Shown here: positions 1 to 8,972 of the stretch, one piece after another
How positions within the stretch are numbered: the stretch's first letter is position 1
Layout of the letters: each line of letters begins with the position of its first letter
From: Arthrobacter sp. ZGTC412
Lineage (GTDB): Bacteria > Actinomycetota > Actinomycetes > Actinomycetales > Micrococcaceae
NCBI RefSeq assembly: GCF_002929215.1
Contig: NZ_PJII01000025.1
Location: forward strand, 1-64,000
Direction: 5' to 3'
Length of the DNA stretch: 64,000 nucleotides
Program-made: the position numbers and the translations under genes
The notes under the pieces: generated by a model
The model's input: only the letters and a program-made list of their open reading frames with translations
Told to the model about the DNA's origin: nothing
The model's database searches: none

Positions 1-1407
1 TCACCGCCGTACTACCACCCCGGCACGGACGCCCCGGAAATCCAGTACATGATGGAACGCCGCGCCGCCCTGGGCGGCGCGGTGCCGGAGCGCCGGTCCA
101 GCCACGAGGCGGTTGAACTGCCGGACGCGAAGTCCTACGAGGTGGCCAAGCGCGGCTCGGGCAAGCAGCAGGCCGCCACCACCATGGCCTTCGTCAGGCT
201 CCTGAAAGACCTCATCAGGGACAAGAAGTTCGGGCACCGGATTGTGCCCATAGTGCCGGATGAATCGCGCACGTTCGGCATGGACGCGTTCTTCCCCACC
301 GCGAAGATCTACAACCCCAAGGGCCAGAACTACCTCTCCGTGGACCGGGACCTCGTCCTGGCCTACAAGGAATCCCCCGCCGGCCAACTGATCCACCCCG
401 GCATCAACGAAGCCGGCGCCGTGGCAGCGTTCACCGCCGCCGGAACCGCATACGCCACCCACGGCGTCCCCCTGGTCCCGGTCTACGTGTTCTACTCCAT
501 GTTCGGCTTCCAGCGCACCGGCGACGCTTTCTGGGCAGCAGCAGACCAGATGACCCGCGGCTTCATCATCGGCGCCACCGCAGGCCGGACCACCCTCACC
601 GGCGAAGGCCTCCAGCACGCCGACGGCCACTCCCCGCTCCTGGCCTCCACCAACCCGGCAGTGGTCACCTACGACCCCGCCTACGGCTACGAAATGGGCC
701 ACATCATCCGCGACGGCCTCGAACGCATGTACGGAGACAATTTCGACGGCGGCCCGGCAGGCTCGGAAGACCGGAATCTTATGTACTACCTCACGGTGTA
801 CAACGAGCCCATCACCCAGCCCGCCGAACCGGAGAACCTCGACGTCGAAGGTGTGCTGAAAGGCATTTACCGGGTGTCGGCGTCGGACGTTGAAGGTCCC
901 AAGAGCCAGGTCCTGGCGTCCGGTGTGTCGGTGCCCTGGGCGCTTGAGGCCCAGCGCATCCTCGCCGAGGACTGGGGCGTCTCCGCAGACGTCTGGTCCG
1001 TCACGTCCTGGAACGAACTGCGCCGCGACGGCCTTGCCGCCGAGGAAGAAGCATTCCTGAATCCCGGCAACCCGGCCCGGATCCCCTTCGTAGCCACCCA
1101 ATTGGCTGAGGCGCAGGGTCCCATCGTGGCCGTCTCGGACTACATGAAGGCCGTCCCGGACCAGATCCGCCAGTTCGTGCCGAACCAGTTCGCAACGCTC
1201 GGTGCCGACGGCTTCGGCTTCTCCGACACCCGCGCCGCAGCCCGCCGCTACTTCAAGAACGACACCCACTCCATCGTCGTGAAAACCCTGCAGATGCTCG
1301 CTGCGAGGGGCGAGGTTGAGGAGGGCGCACCGCAGTACGCCATGGACCGCTACAAGCTCCTGGACGTAAACGCCGGGACCACAGGCGGGGCCGGCGGCGA
1401 CGCCTGA
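1..1407 (+). CDS. aceE: Pyruvate dehydrogenase E1 component, homodimeric type (5'-truncated by window edge)
   Basis: The reading frame is open from the first base and begins inside the protein (SPPYYHPG...PEIQYM), so only about the last 468 residues are present. AceE decarboxylates pyruvate with thiamine diphosphate and acetylates the lipoyl domain of E2, feeding acetyl-CoA to the TCA cycle in the cytoplasm. The visible part holds the middle and C-terminal transketolase-like domains. It includes the characteristic stretch [17 protein letters not shown] and the preceding [17 protein letters not shown], typical of the one-chain (about 900 aa) E1 of Actinobacteria and Proteobacteria rather than the alpha/beta type. 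The gene ends about 30 nt before the next start and no lpd or aceF gene follows, as is usual for actinobacterial aceE, which often stands alone. Identification is firm; start and regulation lie outside the window. Confidence 0.96.
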   Translation, partial: SPPYYHPGTDAPEIQYMMERRAALGGAVPERRSSHEAVELPDAKSYEVAKRGSGKQQAATTMAFVRLLKDLIRDKKFGHRIVPIVPDESRTFGMDAFFPTAKIYNPKGQNYLSVDRDLVLAYKESPAGQLIHPGINEAGAVAAFTAAGTAYATHGVPLVPVYVFYSMFGFQRTGDAFWAAADQMTRGFIIGATAGRTTLTGEGLQHADGHSPLLASTNPAVVTYDPAYGYEMGHIIRDGLERMYGDNFDGGPAGSEDRNLMYYLTVYNEPITQPAEPENLDVEGVLKGIYRVSASDVEGPKSQVLASGVSVPWALEAQRILAEDWGVSADVWSVTSWNELRRDGLAAEEEAFLNPGNPARIPFVATQLAEAQGPIVAVSDYMKAVPDQIRQFVPNQFATLGADGFGFSDTRAAARRYFKNDTHSIVVKTLQMLAARGEVEEGAPQYAMDRYKLLDVNAGTTGGAGGDA

Positions 1408-1438
1408 CGGGGTCCGGCCGGGGCGTTATGGTGAGGCT

Positions 1439-2068
1439 ATGGGGAACACGGACGAGATCAGGACCACAGGTGTTGTGCTCGCGGCCGGCGCCGGGACCAG
1501 GCTCGGCAGGGGGCCCAAGGCCCTGCTCCCCTACCGCGGCCGGCCGCTGGTGGAATCCGTCGCGGCAGCGCTGCTCGACGGCGGCTGCCGCGAAGTGGTG
1601 GTGGTGCTCGGCGCCGGCGCTCCGGACGTCTCAACCATCGCCGAGCTGGACCGCTACCGGACTGTGGTGAACCATGAATGGCAGTCAGGGATGGGCAGTT
1701 CTTTGTTGCTCGGCAACGCCAGCGCCGACCCCGCCCACCATCTGATGGTTGCGCTCACGGACCAGCCGGGTCTCGCTCCCGCAGCGGTGGGGCGGCTGCT
1801 GGCAGCCCACCGTCCGGGCCGGGTCACCGCAGCTGCTTACAACGACTCCGATGCCGCACGGCACAATGCAGGCGGCATGCTCCGGCGCGGGCACCCGCTT
1901 GTCATCGACGTCGCACTCCGCGCATCAATGGCGGAGACCGTAACAGGCGACGCCGGGGCACGCCGTTTCCTGCAGGCGTATCCGGAACTGGTGGACGAGG
2001 TGGACTGCAGTGACTTGTCCACGGGAGAAGACGTTGACACCCCGGAGCAGCTTCACCTGCTGGGTTAG
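1439..2068 (+). CDS. MobA-like NTP transferase (nucleotidyltransferase family, MocA-type)
   Basis: This 209-aa protein has the N-terminal signature GVVLAAGAGTRLGRGPKALLPYRG, the GxG-K loop that binds NTP in MobA/GlmU-type nucleotidyltransferases. It is followed by a Rossmann-like alpha/beta domain with ALTDQP at about residue 103, where the metal-binding Asp normally sits. The MocA/CTP:molybdopterin cytidylyltransferase group is the closest match by motif, which would suit the molybdenum hydroxylase encoded about 1.7 kb downstream on the other strand. The link is inferred, because the two genes are separated by unrelated minus-strand genes. It could instead activate a sugar or another cofactor. 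It starts about 30 nt after aceE, so it may be co-transcribed with it. Confidence 0.8.
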   Translation: MGNTDEIRTTGVVLAAGAGTRLGRGPKALLPYRGRPLVESVAAALLDGGCREVVVVLGAGAPDVSTIAELDRYRTVVNHEWQSGMGSSLLLGNASADPAHHLMVALTDQPGLAPAAVGRLLAAHRPGRVTAAAYNDSDAARHNAGGMLRRGHPLVIDVALRASMAETVTGDAGARRFLQAYPELVDEVDCSDLSTGEDVDTPEQLHLLG

Positions 2069-2074
2069 AACGCC

Positions 2075-2725
2075 TTACTGTGCCACGCCAGTGAGGATCA
2101 GTTCCTCCAGTCCGCGCTTGAAGCCGGACCGCCCGCCGTGGGAGGGATGCCGGACCTTCGGCACCTCCATGCCGCTGGAAAGCAGGCTGCGGTGTGCCAC
2201 GTTGCCCACTGCCACCACGGTTTCGATGCGGAAGATTTCTGTCAGCGCCTGCCAAAACGGCGTGCCGAGCCTGGCTTCAATTGTCCGGGGCGTGCGGTTG
2301 GACTGCGGTTTGCCGGGCATGTGGGTATGCCAGGGGCACGCACTCCAGAGCAGGGGGAGGAACTCCAGTTCCGCCAGGACCTCCCACATCACCGTCGCGG
2401 TGGGCTCGGCCGCCACTCCCGCAGCCTCCGCGGGCAGTGCGTACCCCTTTGCCGGCCCAAACAAGCCGAAGCTGTTGGCCGGTCCCTGGAACATGGTGCG
2501 GTTGGTGAAGGGAACTCCGGTGATCCTCATGCCCCGAAAACCCGGTGCCTCGCCGAGCAGCAGCACCTTCGGGGAGCGGTCCAGCATCTCCTCGAGGTAG
2601 AGCTCAAGGTTGCGCCGGCGCAGCGCATTTGCCGGCTCGCTGTGGTCAAGGAAGTTGTTGAGCCCGGGTCCCGAAGGCACGGTGGAGAGCCGCTCCACTA
2701 AGGTGCTGACGGACGTTGCTGTCAT
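2075..2725 (-). CDS. Uracil-DNA glycosylase superfamily protein
   Basis: This 216-aa protein has VLLLGEAPGFRGMRITGVPFTN near residue 55, matching motif 1 of the UDG superfamily (GExPGxxE-like with an F stacking partner). Near the C-terminus is VRHPSHGG, matching the HPS-type leucine-loop motif. The family removes uracil or other deaminated bases from DNA; this subtype (often annotated only as UDG family or DUF4918-like) has no assigned substrate here. The usual catalytic Asp or Asn after the first motif is not obvious, so activity is uncertain. It converges on the nucleotidyltransferase with 6 nt between stop codons. The start is supported by a GGGAGG element 4 nt upstream. Confidence 0.75.
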   Translation of the reverse strand: MTATSVSTLVERLSTVPSGPGLNNFLDHSEPANALRRRNLELYLEEMLDRSPKVLLLGEAPGFRGMRITGVPFTNRTMFQGPANSFGLFGPAKGYALPAEAAGVAAEPTATVMWEVLAELEFLPLLWSACPWHTHMPGKPQSNRTPRTIEARLGTPFWQALTEIFRIETVVAVGNVAHRSLLSSGMEVPKVRHPSHGGRSGFKRGLEELILTGVAQ

Positions 2726-2767
2726 TCACCCTCCCGCTGCCGGGTTCACCGGAAAGGGTCCTTCCGG

Positions 2768-3748
2768 CTACCAGCGCGGGTGGATGGCGTCGCGGAAGTA
2801 GTGGTCGTAGATCCAGCGAACCCCGCCGTCGAAATCTTCATCAACAGCGAAACCAGCCGCGGCAGCGTTGGCCGTCGCCTGCTCCACATTGCGGGCGCCG
2901 GGGATCACGGTGCTGACGCCGTCCTGCGCGGCGATCCAGGCGATGGCAGCCTGAGCCGTGCTGGCGCCGGCCGGGACCAACTGTTCGAACTCGGCCACAG
3001 CCTTCAGCCCGAGTTCGTAGTCCACACCCGAGAACGTCTCGCCGACGTCGAAGGAGTCGCCGTTGCGGTTGTAGTTCCGGTGGTCGTCCTTGGCGAAGGT
3101 GGTCTCCTTGGAGTACTTGCCGGAGAGCAGCCCGGAAGCGAGCGGCACGCGGGCGATGATGCCCACGTTTGCTGCCTTCGCGGCGGGAAGGACCTCGTCC
3201 AGGGGCTTGAGCCGGAAGGCGTTCAGGATGATCTGCACGGAGGACGTACCCTCGTGGCGGATCGCTTCCAGCGCCTCGTCGGTGCGTTCAACACTGACGC
3301 CGTAATTGCGGATGGAACCTTCGGCAACCAGGGTGTCGAGGGCGCCGTAGACCTCGGCGCTGCTGAACACCGGGGTGGGCGGGCAGTGCAGCTGGACCAG
3401 GTCCAGGGTGTCGGTGCCCAGGTTCTTCCGGGAGCGGTCCACCCACTGCCGGAAGTTTGCCAAGGTGTAGTTCTCCGGCCTCTGGTCCACACGGCGGCCC
3501 ATCTTCGTGCCCACCGTAATGCCGTGGCCGGGGTTGTCCGCGAGGAACTTCCCGATGGCCTGCTCGCTCTTGCCGTCACCGTAGACGTCGGCGGTGTCGA
3601 AAAAGTTCACCCCCGCTTCCACGGACGCCGCAAGGATGGCCCGCGCCTGCGCCGGGTCAACATGGCCCCAGTCCGCGCCAAGCTGCCACGTGCCCAGCCC
3701 CACGATGGACACGTTCCGTCCGGTCTTGCCTAAAATCCGCTGTTCCAT
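2768..3748 (-). CDS. Aldo/keto reductase
   Basis: This 326-aa single-domain (beta/alpha)8 oxidoreductase carries the complete AKR tetrad: Asp51 and Tyr56 in DTADVYGDG, Lys82 in GTKMG and His121 in VQLHC. It reduces aldehydes or ketones with NADPH in the cytoplasm; the physiological substrate cannot be read from the sequence. The C-terminal cofactor-binding segment (VIPGARNVEQ) has the form of the YajO/Tas-like AKR group. It ends about 40 nt upstream of the glycosylase gene on the same strand and may form a two-gene unit with it. No strong ribosome-binding site precedes the ATG. Confidence 0.92.
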   Translation of the reverse strand: MEQRILGKTGRNVSIVGLGTWQLGADWGHVDPAQARAILAASVEAGVNFFDTADVYGDGKSEQAIGKFLADNPGHGITVGTKMGRRVDQRPENYTLANFRQWVDRSRKNLGTDTLDLVQLHCPPTPVFSSAEVYGALDTLVAEGSIRNYGVSVERTDEALEAIRHEGTSSVQIILNAFRLKPLDEVLPAAKAANVGIIARVPLASGLLSGKYSKETTFAKDDHRNYNRNGDSFDVGETFSGVDYELGLKAVAEFEQLVPAGASTAQAAIAWIAAQDGVSTVIPGARNVEQATANAAAAGFAVDEDFDGGVRWIYDHYFRDAIHPRW

Positions 3749-3831
3749 CCCATGACTATATGGTGTGGCCGGTCACCTTCCGGAATTTAACGGGTCCCCG
3801 GCCCTGCTTTGTCGATGCGGAGCGGTCCCTC

Positions 3832-6666
3832 TCACCTTGCGGAGTGTTCCAGCCTGGGCACCAGCCCCGCTTCCCTGAGCCCCAGGTAGATTTTGTCCCG
3901 CGCGATGGGCAGCGAAGCGAAGCGCACCCCCGTGGCGTTCCGGATGGCGTTCGCCAGGGCGGGGGCCACCGGGTTGAAGGGGCTCTCGCTCATGGACTTG
4001 GCACCGAGCGGCCCCAATGTGTCGTTGGTGTCCGCGAAGTACACTTCGCTGCGCGGCACGTCCGCAAAGGTGGGGATGTGGTACTGCCGCAGGATGTCAG
4101 TGGTGACCCGCCCGGCGTCATCAATGACCACCTCCTCATACAGCGCGGCGCCGATGGCTTGGGCAATCCCGCCCTCGATCTGGCCGCGGCACTGGCGCGG
4201 GTTGACCACCACGCCGGCGTCCGCCGCCTGCACGCTCTGCAGGATCTTCAGTTCGCCCGTGCCCCGGTTCACCGCCACCCGGAAGCCGTGCACGTTGAAT
4301 GCCACGGACCTGGGGGTGCCGCCCCAGCGTCCTTCCGCTGCGAGTTCGACGCCAGCTTCCGCAGCCGCCTGCGCCAGTTCAGCGAGCGGCACAGGCGTTC
4401 CGTCGCAGACTACCGAGTCGCCGTCGAGGACGCAGGCGGAGGCCTGGGTCTGGTGGATCCCGGCGGCAAAGGCCCGGATCCGGATGGCCAATTCCTCTGC
4501 AGCGGCCAGGGTGGCCTTTCCGGCCACCACCGTGCCGGCAGAGCCAAAGGCGCCGGTGTCGTGCTCGATCAGGTCTGTGTCCGACTGGCGGACTGAAACC
4601 AGGGCGGCCTTCGTGGATAAGGCTGTGGCGGCCAGCTGGGCGTGGACGGTGGTGGTGCCGTTGCCGAACTCGGCGGTTCCGACGTCGGCCTGGTACGTCC
4701 CGTCCGGCAGGAGCCGGAGCCGGGAGTGGGCAAAGTGGCCGCGCGGAGGGACGGTGTCGATCATGGAGAGCGCCGTCCCCTCCCCGGTGAGCCACTCGGG
4801 GCCCAGCTCGTCCAGCCCGGCAGCCCGGTAGCGTTCCCGGCCGCGGGCCAGGGCGTCGCGGACCAGGCTCAGGCACTGGTCCAGCCCGTAGCTGCCGTAG
4901 TGGACGTCCTCCTCGGGCTCCGGCTGGGTTGACAGCATGCGGTCCCCCTCACGCACCATGTTCCGGCGGCGGAACTCGAACGGATCCATGCCGATGCCGG
5001 CGGCGAGCTCGTCCATGGCGGACTCGATCGCGAAAATCATCTGGCTCAGGCCGTAGCCGCGGAACGCCCCGGCCGGAACCGTGTGGGTGTACATGGCGTG
5101 GGCGTCCACCTTTTTGTTGGCACAGTTGTAGACGCTCAGGGATTCGCCGCAGCCGTGGAACATCACACCGGGACCGTGGTTGCCGTACGCGCCGGTGTTG
5201 GTCAGGACATCGAGCTCCAGGGCGGTCAGCCTGCCGTCCACGCTGGCGCCGGCCTTGAGCTTAATAGTGAACGGATGGCGGGTGGTGGTGGCGGTGAACT
5301 GTTCCGTCCGCGTCAGTTCGAGCTGGACGGGCCGGCCCAGTTTCAAGGCCGCGAGCGCCACGATGTCCTCGGTGAGCACCTCCTGCTTGCCGCCAAAGCC
5401 GCCGCCCACCCGGCCGGCCACCACGTGGACCTGCTCCTCCGGCAGCCCGAAGACCCGGCACAGCGTGCGGCGGACCAGGAATGGGACCTGGCTGGAGGTG
5501 CGGACCTGCAGGCGCCCCTCGCCGTCGACGCTGGCGATGGCAGCGTGTGTTTCCAGGGCGACATGCTGGACGCGCTGGGTGCGGTAGGTCTGTTCGTGGA
5601 TGAAGTCAGCTGCGGCAAAGCCTTCCGCCACGTTTCCCAATTCCGAGTGGAGCTCGGCCACCACATTGCGTTCCGGCGCGGAAATGCGCGACGCCGGCCC
5701 GTCCTTCTCCCCGTGCACCAGCGGCGCGCCGGGCACCAGCGCGTCCTGCGGCGAGAAGACGGCTGGCAGTTCCTGGTACTGGACGTCCAGTGCCCGCACC
5801 CCGGCTTCGGCGGCAGCCACCGTTTCCGCCACCACAGCGGCAACCCGCTGGCCGCGGAACCTCACCACGTCATCCAGGACGCGGGTATCGTCCGGATCAT
5901 CTGTGAAGAGTTCATGCTGGGCCGTGGAAAACAGCTGCTCCGGCGCGTCCTGGTGGGTAAAAACGGCCACCACACCGGGGACCTTCAGCGCTGCATCAGT
6001 GTGGATCGAGAGGACCTTGGCATGGGCGTGCGGCGAGCGCAGGAGCTTGAGGTGGAGCAGACCCTGCAGCTGGCCGGCTGGTACGTCGAGGGTGTAGCGG
6101 GCGGCGCCGGTGACCACTGCCCGGCTGGCAGGTGCCGGGACGTCGTCGCCCAGCTGACCCGGTTCGGGATCGGGCTGACCCTCCCCCGCGATCCCGGAGC
6201 CCTGCCCCTTCGGATCCGGGTGTCCGGCGTGCCCACAGACGGCGTCCGAGATGGCCCGGTAGCCGGTGCAGCGGCAGAGGTTGCCTTTGAGGTTCCGGGG
6301 CAGGTTCTCCTTTTGGTCGTCGTCGAACGTTGCGGCCGTCATCACCATCCCCGCAGTACAGAAACCGCACTGGAACCCCTGACGCTCCATGAACTGCTGC
6401 TGGACCGGGTGGAGCCCGGTGCTGGCTCCGCCTGTGGCCGCCGCCAGGCCCTCAATCGTGGTGATCTCATGCCCCTCGGCGCGGACGGCCGGGTAGATGC
6501 AGCTGTGCACGGGAGTGCCGTCCACGTGGACGGTGCAGGCCCCGCAGTCGCCACCGTCGCAGCCCTTCTTCACGCCAAGGTTGCCCTGCTCGCGCAGGAA
6601 GGTCCGCAGGCACTGCCCCGGGCGGGGCGGGGCGTCCGCGGGAATGCCGTTGATCTCGATGGCCAT
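3832..6666 (-). CDS. Xanthine dehydrogenase, fused [2Fe-2S] and molybdopterin-binding subunits
   Basis: This 944-aa protein has two parts that are usually separate genes. Residues 1 to about 150 are the iron-sulfur subunit, with ferredoxin-type cysteines C36, C41, C44 and C56 (KKGCDGGDCGACTV) and the second cluster motifs CGFCTAGM and CRCTGYRAI. From about residue 170 to the end is the molybdenum hydroxylase large subunit, with VGGGFGGKQ, GAFRGYGLSQ and a C-terminal SESPFNP that supplies the Glu equivalent to the catalytic one of xanthine dehydrogenase. It should hydroxylate hypoxanthine and xanthine to urate, as the context is purine catabolism. The ATG at 6666 was chosen over an upstream in-frame one because AGGAAGG lies just before it and the FAD subunit gene stops 2 nt upstream. 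It is the last gene of the minus-strand purine operon. Confidence 0.92.
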   Translation of the reverse strand: MAIEINGIPADAPPRPGQCLRTFLREQGNLGVKKGCDGGDCGACTVHVDGTPVHSCIYPAVRAEGHEITTIEGLAAATGGASTGLHPVQQQFMERQGFQCGFCTAGMVMTAATFDDDQKENLPRNLKGNLCRCTGYRAISDAVCGHAGHPDPKGQGSGIAGEGQPDPEPGQLGDDVPAPASRAVVTGAARYTLDVPAGQLQGLLHLKLLRSPHAHAKVLSIHTDAALKVPGVVAVFTHQDAPEQLFSTAQHELFTDDPDDTRVLDDVVRFRGQRVAAVVAETVAAAEAGVRALDVQYQELPAVFSPQDALVPGAPLVHGEKDGPASRISAPERNVVAELHSELGNVAEGFAAADFIHEQTYRTQRVQHVALETHAAIASVDGEGRLQVRTSSQVPFLVRRTLCRVFGLPEEQVHVVAGRVGGGFGGKQEVLTEDIVALAALKLGRPVQLELTRTEQFTATTTRHPFTIKLKAGASVDGRLTALELDVLTNTGAYGNHGPGVMFHGCGESLSVYNCANKKVDAHAMYTHTVPAGAFRGYGLSQMIFAIESAMDELAAGIGMDPFEFRRRNMVREGDRMLSTQPEPEEDVHYGSYGLDQCLSLVRDALARGRERYRAAGLDELGPEWLTGEGTALSMIDTVPPRGHFAHSRLRLLPDGTYQADVGTAEFGNGTTTVHAQLAATALSTKAALVSVRQSDTDLIEHDTGAFGSAGTVVAGKATLAAAEELAIRIRAFAAGIHQTQASACVLDGDSVVCDGTPVPLAELAQAAAEAGVELAAEGRWGGTPRSVAFNVHGFRVAVNRGTGELKILQSVQAADAGVVVNPRQCRGQIEGGIAQAIGAALYEEVVIDDAGRVTTDILRQYHIPTFADVPRSEVYFADTNDTLGPLGAKSMSESPFNPVAPALANAIRNATGVRFASLPIARDKIYLGLREAGLVPRLEHSAR

Positions 6667-6668
6667 GC

Positions 6669-7589
6669 TCAGGCCCCTTCCTGCTGTGCGTAAAGCCCAC
6701 GGTCTGTAGGCGGCCAAAAGTCCCCGGATACCCGGAGCCCCGGTGCCCCCTCGGGAGCAGCGAGTTCGGCGCGGATTTCCTCTGCGAGGCGGTATGTCAT
6801 GTCCCGGCGCCAGGCCGGCAGGCCGTGAATGTCGTTGTGATAAAGGTCGGCGGGGATGGCTCCGTCGATTGCGGCGGCCAGCCCGTCGGCGTCCGGAAGC
6901 CCGTCAAAACGGAGTTGCACGGGCCTCTTTGTGGCGGCGGTGACCGTCAGGACCAGGCGGGTTCCGCCGTCGAGCCTTCCGATCAGCAGCACCCCGGACC
7001 TGCCCAGGTTACTCAGGGACAGCCGGCGGAACGCCACGCGGGAAGCAAGGGCCGACGCCGGGAGGTGGACGCTGCGGAGCAGCTCGCCGGGTGCCAGGCA
7101 GTTTGCGGCCTCGCCCGTGACGAACTCCGTCACCGGGACGCTGCGGCTGGCGCCGCCGGGGCCGAGGATGGTGGCAGTCCCGTCCAGTCCGGCGCAGAGC
7201 GAGATGACGGGGCCGGCGGGCAGGGAGGTGCAGAGGTTGCCGCCCACAGTGGACATGTTCCACACCTTGAAGGAGGCAACAAAGGAGTCGCAGCACGGCC
7301 GGACCAGGTCCAGGGCAGGCCAGCTGGAGCCGGCGGCTGCGGGCGAGCCGGGGAGGTTGTAGAGTTCGGCGACGGTGCAGGTAGCTGCGAGCTCAATCCC
7401 GGCATCGCTAACTGTTACGGGAGTCCAGCCCGCGTTGCCGAGGTCCAGCAGCCGCTTCAACGGCTGGGGCCCGAACGCGAAGCTGCCATAGGAGAAGAGG
7501 ACGGTGCCGCCGGCCAGCCAGGCGTCGCCGTCGCGCCATTCCGAGGGGTCGGTGGTGGGGACCACCGCCTCGATGGTGTTCATGTCCAT
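6669..7589 (-). CDS. Xanthine dehydrogenase FAD-binding subunit
   Basis: This 306-aa protein is of the CO dehydrogenase flavoprotein/FAD_binding_5 family. It has an AGGT-like motif near residue 25 (WLAGGTVLFSYG), TVGGNLCTSLPAGP at about residue 118 for FAD contact, and the C-terminal CODH_flavo_C region. It passes electrons from the Fe-S clusters of the neighbouring fused subunit to NAD+. The chosen ATG has AGGAG 5 nt upstream and overlaps the 3' end of xdhC by 10 nt; a second ATG at 7583 would give an ATGA overlap. Tight spacing on both sides (overlap with xdhC, 2 nt to the Mo subunit) shows translational coupling and a shared complex. Confidence 0.92.
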   Translation of the reverse strand: MDMNTIEAVVPTTDPSEWRDGDAWLAGGTVLFSYGSFAFGPQPLKRLLDLGNAGWTPVTVSDAGIELAATCTVAELYNLPGSPAAAGSSWPALDLVRPCCDSFVASFKVWNMSTVGGNLCTSLPAGPVISLCAGLDGTATILGPGGASRSVPVTEFVTGEAANCLAPGELLRSVHLPASALASRVAFRRLSLSNLGRSGVLLIGRLDGGTRLVLTVTAATKRPVQLRFDGLPDADGLAAAIDGAIPADLYHNDIHGLPAWRRDMTYRLAEEIRAELAAPEGAPGLRVSGDFWPPTDRGLYAQQEGA

Positions 7590-8800
7590 GCGATCTCCTG
7601 CTGCAAAGTGTGGGTGGGCGCCGGCCGGGCGGCGCGCTGTTGGTGGATGGGGCCGGAAGTTTCCCTCAACGGCTGATGGCACGCGGCGGGATGACGGGCG
7701 GCAATGATTTCGGCCAGGACGGAAACCGCCACTTCAGCCGGTGTCACGGCGCCGAGGTCCAGGCCGAGCGGTGAGTGGAGCTGGGCGATCCGTTCGGGGC
7801 GGACCCCGCTGTCCAGGAGTGCGCCCACGCGCTGGACGTGGCTGCGCCGGGACCCAAGGGCTCCAATGAAGGCGACGTCCAGTGCCAGGGCGGTCTCCAG
7901 CAGGGGAACGTCGAACTTGGGATCGTGGGTGAGGACGCAGATCACCGTCCGGGAGTCCACCCGTCCCGCCGCCGCTTCTGCTGCGAGGTACTGGTGGGGC
8001 CAGGCGGTCACCACCTCATCCGCAATGCCGAACCGCGACTGCGAGGCAAAGGCCGGCCGGGCGTCCACCAGGGTGACGCGGTAGCCCAGCGGTTTGGCGG
8101 CCGGGAGCAGCGCGGCACTGAAGTCGTTGGCACCGAACGCCAGCAGGCGCGGGGGCGACAGACGGGACTCCACTAGGAGGGTGGCTTCCCCGACGCACAC
8201 GCCCGGTCCGGCCGGCTGCAGGATGCCGGTGGCGCCGCTGCGCAGGAAGGACTCAAGCTGCACCATCCGCGCGCGGCCCGCATCGGGGTTTCCGGGGTCG
8301 CCCAGCAGCGCGCCCAGCTCCAAATGTCCGGACATGCAGGCGGACGCCGGATCCGGCACGACGACGGCCCCGCTGCCGCCAGCATCCGCGCCCACGTCCA
8401 GCCTTCGGACCAGTGCAACCGGCTCGTCAGGCCCGTAAACCGCCAACTGCAACACCGCTGCGCCCAGGCGGCAACCCACTTTGCGATTGACCGGCTGGAT
8501 ATGCACGTCCAGCTCGCCCCCGCAGGTGAGCCCGACGGCGAAAGCATCGGCGGCGCTGTAGCCGAACGTTTCGAGGCGCGTGACGCCGTCGTCCATTGAT
8601 TCCAGCGCCGCCGCCACCACGGCCCCCTCAACGCAGCCGCCCGAGAGGCTGCCCAGGACGGCGCCGGATTCGGACACGAGCATGGTGCTGCCGACGGGCC
8701 GCGGGACGGAGCCGCCGGCACGCACAATGGTGGCAACCGCGAAACGCTGTCCGGTCAGGGCCGGAGCCCAGCCGGTGAGTGAAGGGATCAGGTCAAGCAT
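7580..8800 (-). CDS. xdhC: XdhC-family molybdenum cofactor chaperone/sulfurylation factor
   Basis: This 406-aa protein has an N-terminal XdhC/CoxI domain (ATIVRAGGSVPRPVGSTMLV, then GSLSGGCVEG) and a C-terminal Rossmann-type XdhC domain (LLAFGANDFSAALLPAAKPLGYRVTLVD is the dinucleotide-fold segment). XdhC proteins bind the molybdenum cofactor, promote its sulfuration and insert it into xanthine dehydrogenase, whose subunits follow directly. The ATG at 8800 has AAGGAG 7 nt upstream; the open frame extends further but without a better start. A perfect 16-bp hairpin lies between this gene and the permease gene upstream, so xdhC and the two subunit genes may be partly uncoupled from the permease/guanine deaminase transcript. 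Confidence 0.93.
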   Translation of the reverse strand: MLDLIPSLTGWAPALTGQRFAVATIVRAGGSVPRPVGSTMLVSESGAVLGSLSGGCVEGAVVAAALESMDDGVTRLETFGYSAADAFAVGLTCGGELDVHIQPVNRKVGCRLGAAVLQLAVYGPDEPVALVRRLDVGADAGGSGAVVVPDPASACMSGHLELGALLGDPGNPDAGRARMVQLESFLRSGATGILQPAGPGVCVGEATLLVESRLSPPRLLAFGANDFSAALLPAAKPLGYRVTLVDARPAFASQSRFGIADEVVTAWPHQYLAAEAAAGRVDSRTVICVLTHDPKFDVPLLETALALDVAFIGALGSRRSHVQRVGALLDSGVRPERIAQLHSPLGLDLGAVTPAEVAVSVLAEIIAARHPAACHQPLRETSGPIHQQRAARPAPTHTLQQEIAWT

Positions 8801-8903
8801 GGCGGCACTCCTTCTTCCGCGCTGCGGTGGTGTCCATATTGTCGTTCCTATCGGGAGCCGGGCCAAGCTTTTGGCCCCGGCGCAGGGGAAATTGCTGCCT
8901 GTC

Positions 8904-8940
8904 AGGACATCCGCACCCGGGTCACGGGTGCGGATGTCCT
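8904..8940. terminator. Hairpin between permease and xdhC
   Basis: Two perfect 16-nt arms (8904-8919 and 8925-8940) separated by 5 nt form a GC-rich stem just after the permease stop codon on the minus strand. There is no U-tract. It probably attenuates or ends the deaminase-permease transcript before xdhC, or protects its 3' end. Confidence 0.75.
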
Positions 8941-8972
8941 GGCGGCGGGGCACAGGTCTGGGGAAACTTCGG

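Noticed and set aside
1-1269. Long minus-strand open frame opposite aceE (422 codons)
   Set aside because: Antisense shadow of a GC-rich gene; composition and lack of motifs show no real protein.
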